Of a stretch of 64,000 nucleotides of DNA, positions 61,528 to 64,000 are shown piece by piece. Positions within the stretch are counted from its first letter, which is position 1. The number at the start of each line of letters is the position of its first letter. The position numbers and the translations under genes were made by a program. The stretch spans positions 62,001 to 126,000 of the forward strand of contig NZ_SMBX01000008.1 of the NCBI RefSeq assembly GCF_004342005.1. Reading direction: 5' to 3'. Source of the DNA: Paracandidimonas soli. Lineage in GTDB: Bacteria > Pseudomonadota > Gammaproteobacteria > Burkholderiales > Burkholderiaceae_B. A model generated the notes under the pieces. That model ran no database searches, was not told the origin of the DNA, and was given only the letters and a program-made list of their open reading frames with translations.

Positions 61528-63308
61528 TGATGAAAATCTGGCGTTCCCTGTCTTTCGCATGCTGTCTGCTTGGCTGGAGCCATGGAACGCTGGCCGCGAA
61601 GCCCGAGGTCGTCATCGATCCGGGCGGCGTGCCGCCCGAAGCCCTGCAGGCCATCATCGGCGCGGTGGATGCCATCACACGGCTGGCCGAAGACCAGGAC
61701 GGCGGGGAAGTCTCGCGCCTGCGTCGCCGGGCGCACGAGGCCACCTTGTCCGCGCTGGAGACGCAGGGCTATTTTTCCGCGAAGGTCGAGCTCGAAGCCA
61801 CGGAAGACGAACTGGGCGAGGCCTGGGACATCTTCATTACGCCGGGCGAACGGGCGACCGTATCCTCCGTGGATATCGCGTTGAACGGGCGCATATCCAG
61901 TGAGGAGTTCGCCGACCGGGCCGCGGCCATCAAGGAGCGCTGGCCGCTCAAGCCCGGTGATCTCTTCATCAATTCCGACTGGGGGTCGGCCAAGACGGCG
62001 CTGCTGGACGACGTCAGCCGCAAGGACTTCTACTTTGCAAGATACACGCGCACCCAGGCGACGGTCGATGCCGACGAGGCGAAGGCGGATCTGGATCTTG
62101 CCGTCGATAGCGGGCCGCGAGTGCGGATGGGGCCTATGCACACGGAAGGGCTCAAGCGGGTGCCGCGCACCTTGATCGAGCGCTATATACGCTACCAGCC
62201 GGGCGACCCTTACGACCAGGACAAGCTGGACGATTGGCAGCAGTCGCTGCAATCGACGACGTTCTTCCGCGGCGCATTCGTCACGCTGGACTCCGATCCC
62301 GAGAAAAGGACGGAACTCCCCGATGGCGATGTCGAGCTCCCGCTGAACGTCAGTGTGTCCGAAGCGCCGGCCAGGCGGTTCACCACATCGCTGGGCGTCG
62401 ACAGCGACAACGGCGTGCGCGTGGAGGGGCTGTACCGGCAGAATATCGTGTTCGGCCAGCCGATCTGGACCGAGACCGGCGTGGGGGTCGACAAGGACAG
62501 GCAAAGGGCTTTTTTTGATGTGCACCTGCCGCCGACCAGCAACGGCTCCAAGGACAGCGTCGGCGTCCTGTTCAATCGTTCCGACGTCGAAGGGCTGGAT
62601 TCCACGCGCTATGCGCTGGGCTGGAAGCGCCGGCAGGAGCGCAAGGGCGCGGGCGACAGCCGCGTCGAATATGAAACGCAGTGGGGCCTGACGGCGGCAT
62701 ACGACCGCATCCGCATCCAGGGCGCCGACAACTACAATGTGCCCACGCTGATCGGCACCTGGCAGTGGCTGCGGCGCGATGTGGACGCCAAGTACGATCC
62801 GAGGGAAGGCAACCTGATCGACTTCGGCATCGGCCTGGGCGTGACCATGGACAAGGGTGAAACCTTCCAGCGCACCAACCTGCGCCTGCAGCAATGGTGG
62901 CCCATCGGCCGCAGGCACGTGCTCACGCTGCGCGGCGAAGTGGCCAAGGTATGGGCCGGCACCGATCGCGTGCCGCAGGATTTCGGCTATCGCACGGGCG
63001 GGGCCCGCACCATCCGGGGCTATAAATACCAGTCCATCGGATTGAGCAAGGGCGACGCCACCATCGGCGCCCCGGCCATGGCCCTGGTCAGCGCTGAATA
63101 CATGCACTATTTCACCGATATGCTGGGCATGGCCGTGTTCGTCGACGCGGGCGATGCCGCCGAATCCTTCGGAGACATGAGCTGGGCCCTGGGCTACGGG
63201 GTGGGCGCCAGGGTGCGCACGCCCGCCGGTCCATTCCATGTGGACGTCGCGTACGGACAGCGGGACCGCAAGCTGCGCCTGCACTTTTCTCTGGGTATCG
63301 CATTTTGA
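61527..63308 (+). CDS. tamA: Autotransporter assembly outer-membrane factor TamA
   Basis: A 593-residue Omp85-family protein. A signal peptide (MMKIWRSLSFACCLLGWSHG, cleavage near LAA) is followed by three POTRA domains (~residues 30-280) and a 16-strand barrel. The barrel has the conserved GGARTIRGYKYQSIGL and ends RKLRLHFSLGIAF with a C-terminal phenylalanine. Together with TamB it moves proteins or phospholipids between the membranes. Start ATG at 61527 (a second ATG follows immediately) overlaps the apbC stop; its own stop overlaps the tamB TTG start. Confidence 0.92.
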   Translation: MMKIWRSLSFACCLLGWSHGTLAAKPEVVIDPGGVPPEALQAIIGAVDAITRLAEDQDGGEVSRLRRRAHEATLSALETQGYFSAKVELEATEDELGEAWDIFITPGERATVSSVDIALNGRISSEEFADRAAAIKERWPLKPGDLFINSDWGSAKTALLDDVSRKDFYFARYTRTQATVDADEAKADLDLAVDSGPRVRMGPMHTEGLKRVPRTLIERYIRYQPGDPYDQDKLDDWQQSLQSTTFFRGAFVTLDSDPEKRTELPDGDVELPLNVSVSEAPARRFTTSLGVDSDNGVRVEGLYRQNIVFGQPIWTETGVGVDKDRQRAFFDVHLPPTSNGSKDSVGVLFNRSDVEGLDSTRYALGWKRRQERKGAGDSRVEYETQWGLTAAYDRIRIQGADNYNVPTLIGTWQWLRRDVDAKYDPREGNLIDFGIGLGVTMDKGETFQRTNLRLQQWWPIGRRHVLTLRGEVAKVWAGTDRVPQDFGYRTGGARTIRGYKYQSIGLSKGDATIGAPAMALVSAEYMHYFTDMLGMAVFVDAGDAAESFGDMSWALGYGVGARVRTPAGPFHVDVAYGQRDRKLRLHFSLGIAF

Positions 63309-64000
63309 AGACCTTCGCACGTTGGTTGTCGCGCATTCTGATCTGGGCGGGGCCTTTGCTGGTCCTGTCGATCGTGATCGTGGGCGGCTTCCTGGCGTGG
63401 GCGCTGGGAACGCAGCAAGGTACGCGCTGGACGCTGGGGACGGCGGCGCACTACATGGACGGGCAGGCGGAAGGAGTGCGGGGCTCGATCCTGGGCGGCG
63501 TGCATGTCGAGGACTTCGCCATTCGCCTGCCGGAACTCTCGGTGGAAATCGAAGACTTCCACTTGCAGGCGGACTGGCGCCAGTTGCTGGAGCGGCGCCT
63601 GCATGTCAAGGATCTTTCCGCCGGAAGGATCGCCGTCGGCCTGAAGTCCTCGGACGAGCCCGCATCCGAAGAGCCTGCGGAAATTCCGGCGATCCCCGTG
63701 CAGATCCTGCTGGATCGCCTGGCGCTTGGCCGGCTCGAAGTCACGATCGACGGGGAAGCGCTGCCCGTCGGCGTATCCCGCCTGGAGACGTCGCTGGCTG
63801 TTACCGGAGAAACGGGGCAACTGGTGCTGCGCAGCCTGGACGTGGCGCATGATCTGGCGGATGTCAGCCTGTCGGGCGACTTGCGTCTGGCGGAATTGCG
63901 CAAGCCCTGGCCCGCCAGGGCCTATCTCGATGCGGCCATCCAGGGCAAGGGGCCGGACTCGCCGCTGTGCCTGCCCGCCTTCGTGCCGGGCAGTGCGCCG
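63305..64000 (+). CDS. tamB: Translocation/assembly module TamB (N-terminal part, cut by window edge)
   Basis: The gene starts at TTG 63305, overlapping the tamA stop (TTGA), and stays open to the end of the window. The first residues, MKTFARWLSRILIWAGPLLV onward, form a single membrane anchor (~10-35). Beta-strand-rich AsmA/TamB-type sequence follows: YMDGQAEGVRGSILGGVHVE, and LHVKDLSAGRIAVGL. About 232 residues are visible of a family whose members exceed 1,000. The assignment rests on the anchor and on the tamA-tamB gene order. Confidence 0.87.
   Translation, partial: MKTFARWLSRILIWAGPLLVLSIVIVGGFLAWALGTQQGTRWTLGTAAHYMDGQAEGVRGSILGGVHVEDFAIRLPELSVEIEDFHLQADWRQLLERRLHVKDLSAGRIAVGLKSSDEPASEEPAEIPAIPVQILLDRLALGRLEVTIDGEALPVGVSRLETSLAVTGETGQLVLRSLDVAHDLADVSLSGDLRLAELRKPWPARAYLDAAIQGKGPDSPLCLPAFVPGSAP

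Noticed and set aside
61059-63320. A 753-codon minus-strand open frame opposite apbC and tamA
   Set aside because: It spans two genes on the other strand and shows no motif.

Overview
The window is a GC-rich (about 60-63% by eye) chromosomal stretch that reads like a member of the Alcaligenaceae (Burkholderiales; Bordetella/Achromobacter-like). The reasons are the many LysR-type regulators (seven), two Bug-type tricarboxylate substrate-binding proteins without TctAB partners, a glutathione-dependent formaldehyde dehydrogenase, and a metG / small membrane protein / apbC / tamA / tamB block of housekeeping type. This placement is inference from gene content; no rRNA or tRNA gene, CRISPR array, complete insertion sequence or prophage was seen.

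Layout: 1-5.3 kb holds frmA (partial), a ThDP-dependent decarboxylase-like enzyme with an aldehyde dehydrogenase, and wrbA. 5.5-10.5 kb has two overlapping LysR genes followed by a RraA-like aldolase / MmgE-PrpD / Bug operon. 10.6-16.2 kb is a divergent module: a cNMP-CBS-DUF294 signalling protein and a DEDD exonuclease on one side, and a DUF4212 + sodium:solute symporter pair on the other. 16.3-18.8 kb carries an EamA exporter and a DASS-family dicarboxylate transporter. 19-25.2 kb is a four-gene operon (PRPP synthetase, divergent phosphoketolase-family enzyme, beta-CASP metallo-beta-lactamase, AMP/thymidine phosphorylase-like enzyme). It could turn nucleotides from RNA into acetyl phosphate; an acetate kinase / phosphotransacetylase pair lies 10 kb further on.

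25.4-30.7 kb contains a cupin / Bug / Ldh-type dehydrogenase operon with a divergent LysR, and an LysR-serB pair. 30.9-34.7 kb is an FbpABC-like ABC importer. 37.4-44.6 kb is a TonB/FecBCD-type metal-chelate uptake operon that also encodes a SAM methyltransferase and a DUF4213/DUF364 (putative heavy-metal chelation) protein. It is the most attractive candidate for an undescribed system here. 44.7-49.3 kb has a membrane-anchored alpha/beta hydrolase, a VOC protein, an APC permease and an exported methyltransferase. 49.3-57.6 kb contains mmsA with its LysR, a second LysR, a decayed DUF3100 gene fused in frame to a decapitated 3-hydroxyisobutyrate dehydrogenase, an aldehyde dehydrogenase and an M20 amidohydrolase. 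57.7-64 kb is metG, a small membrane protein, apbC, tamA and the start of tamB.

Non-coding structure: a structured repeat occurs three times (5298-5425 minus, 37092-37218 plus, partial at 54833-54871 plus). Its hairpins change sequence between copies while keeping base pairing, and it looks like the right-end / guide-RNA region of an IS200/IS605-IS1341 (TnpB-type) element without its transposase. Several well-formed inverted repeats lie in divergent promoters and are listed as candidate operators.
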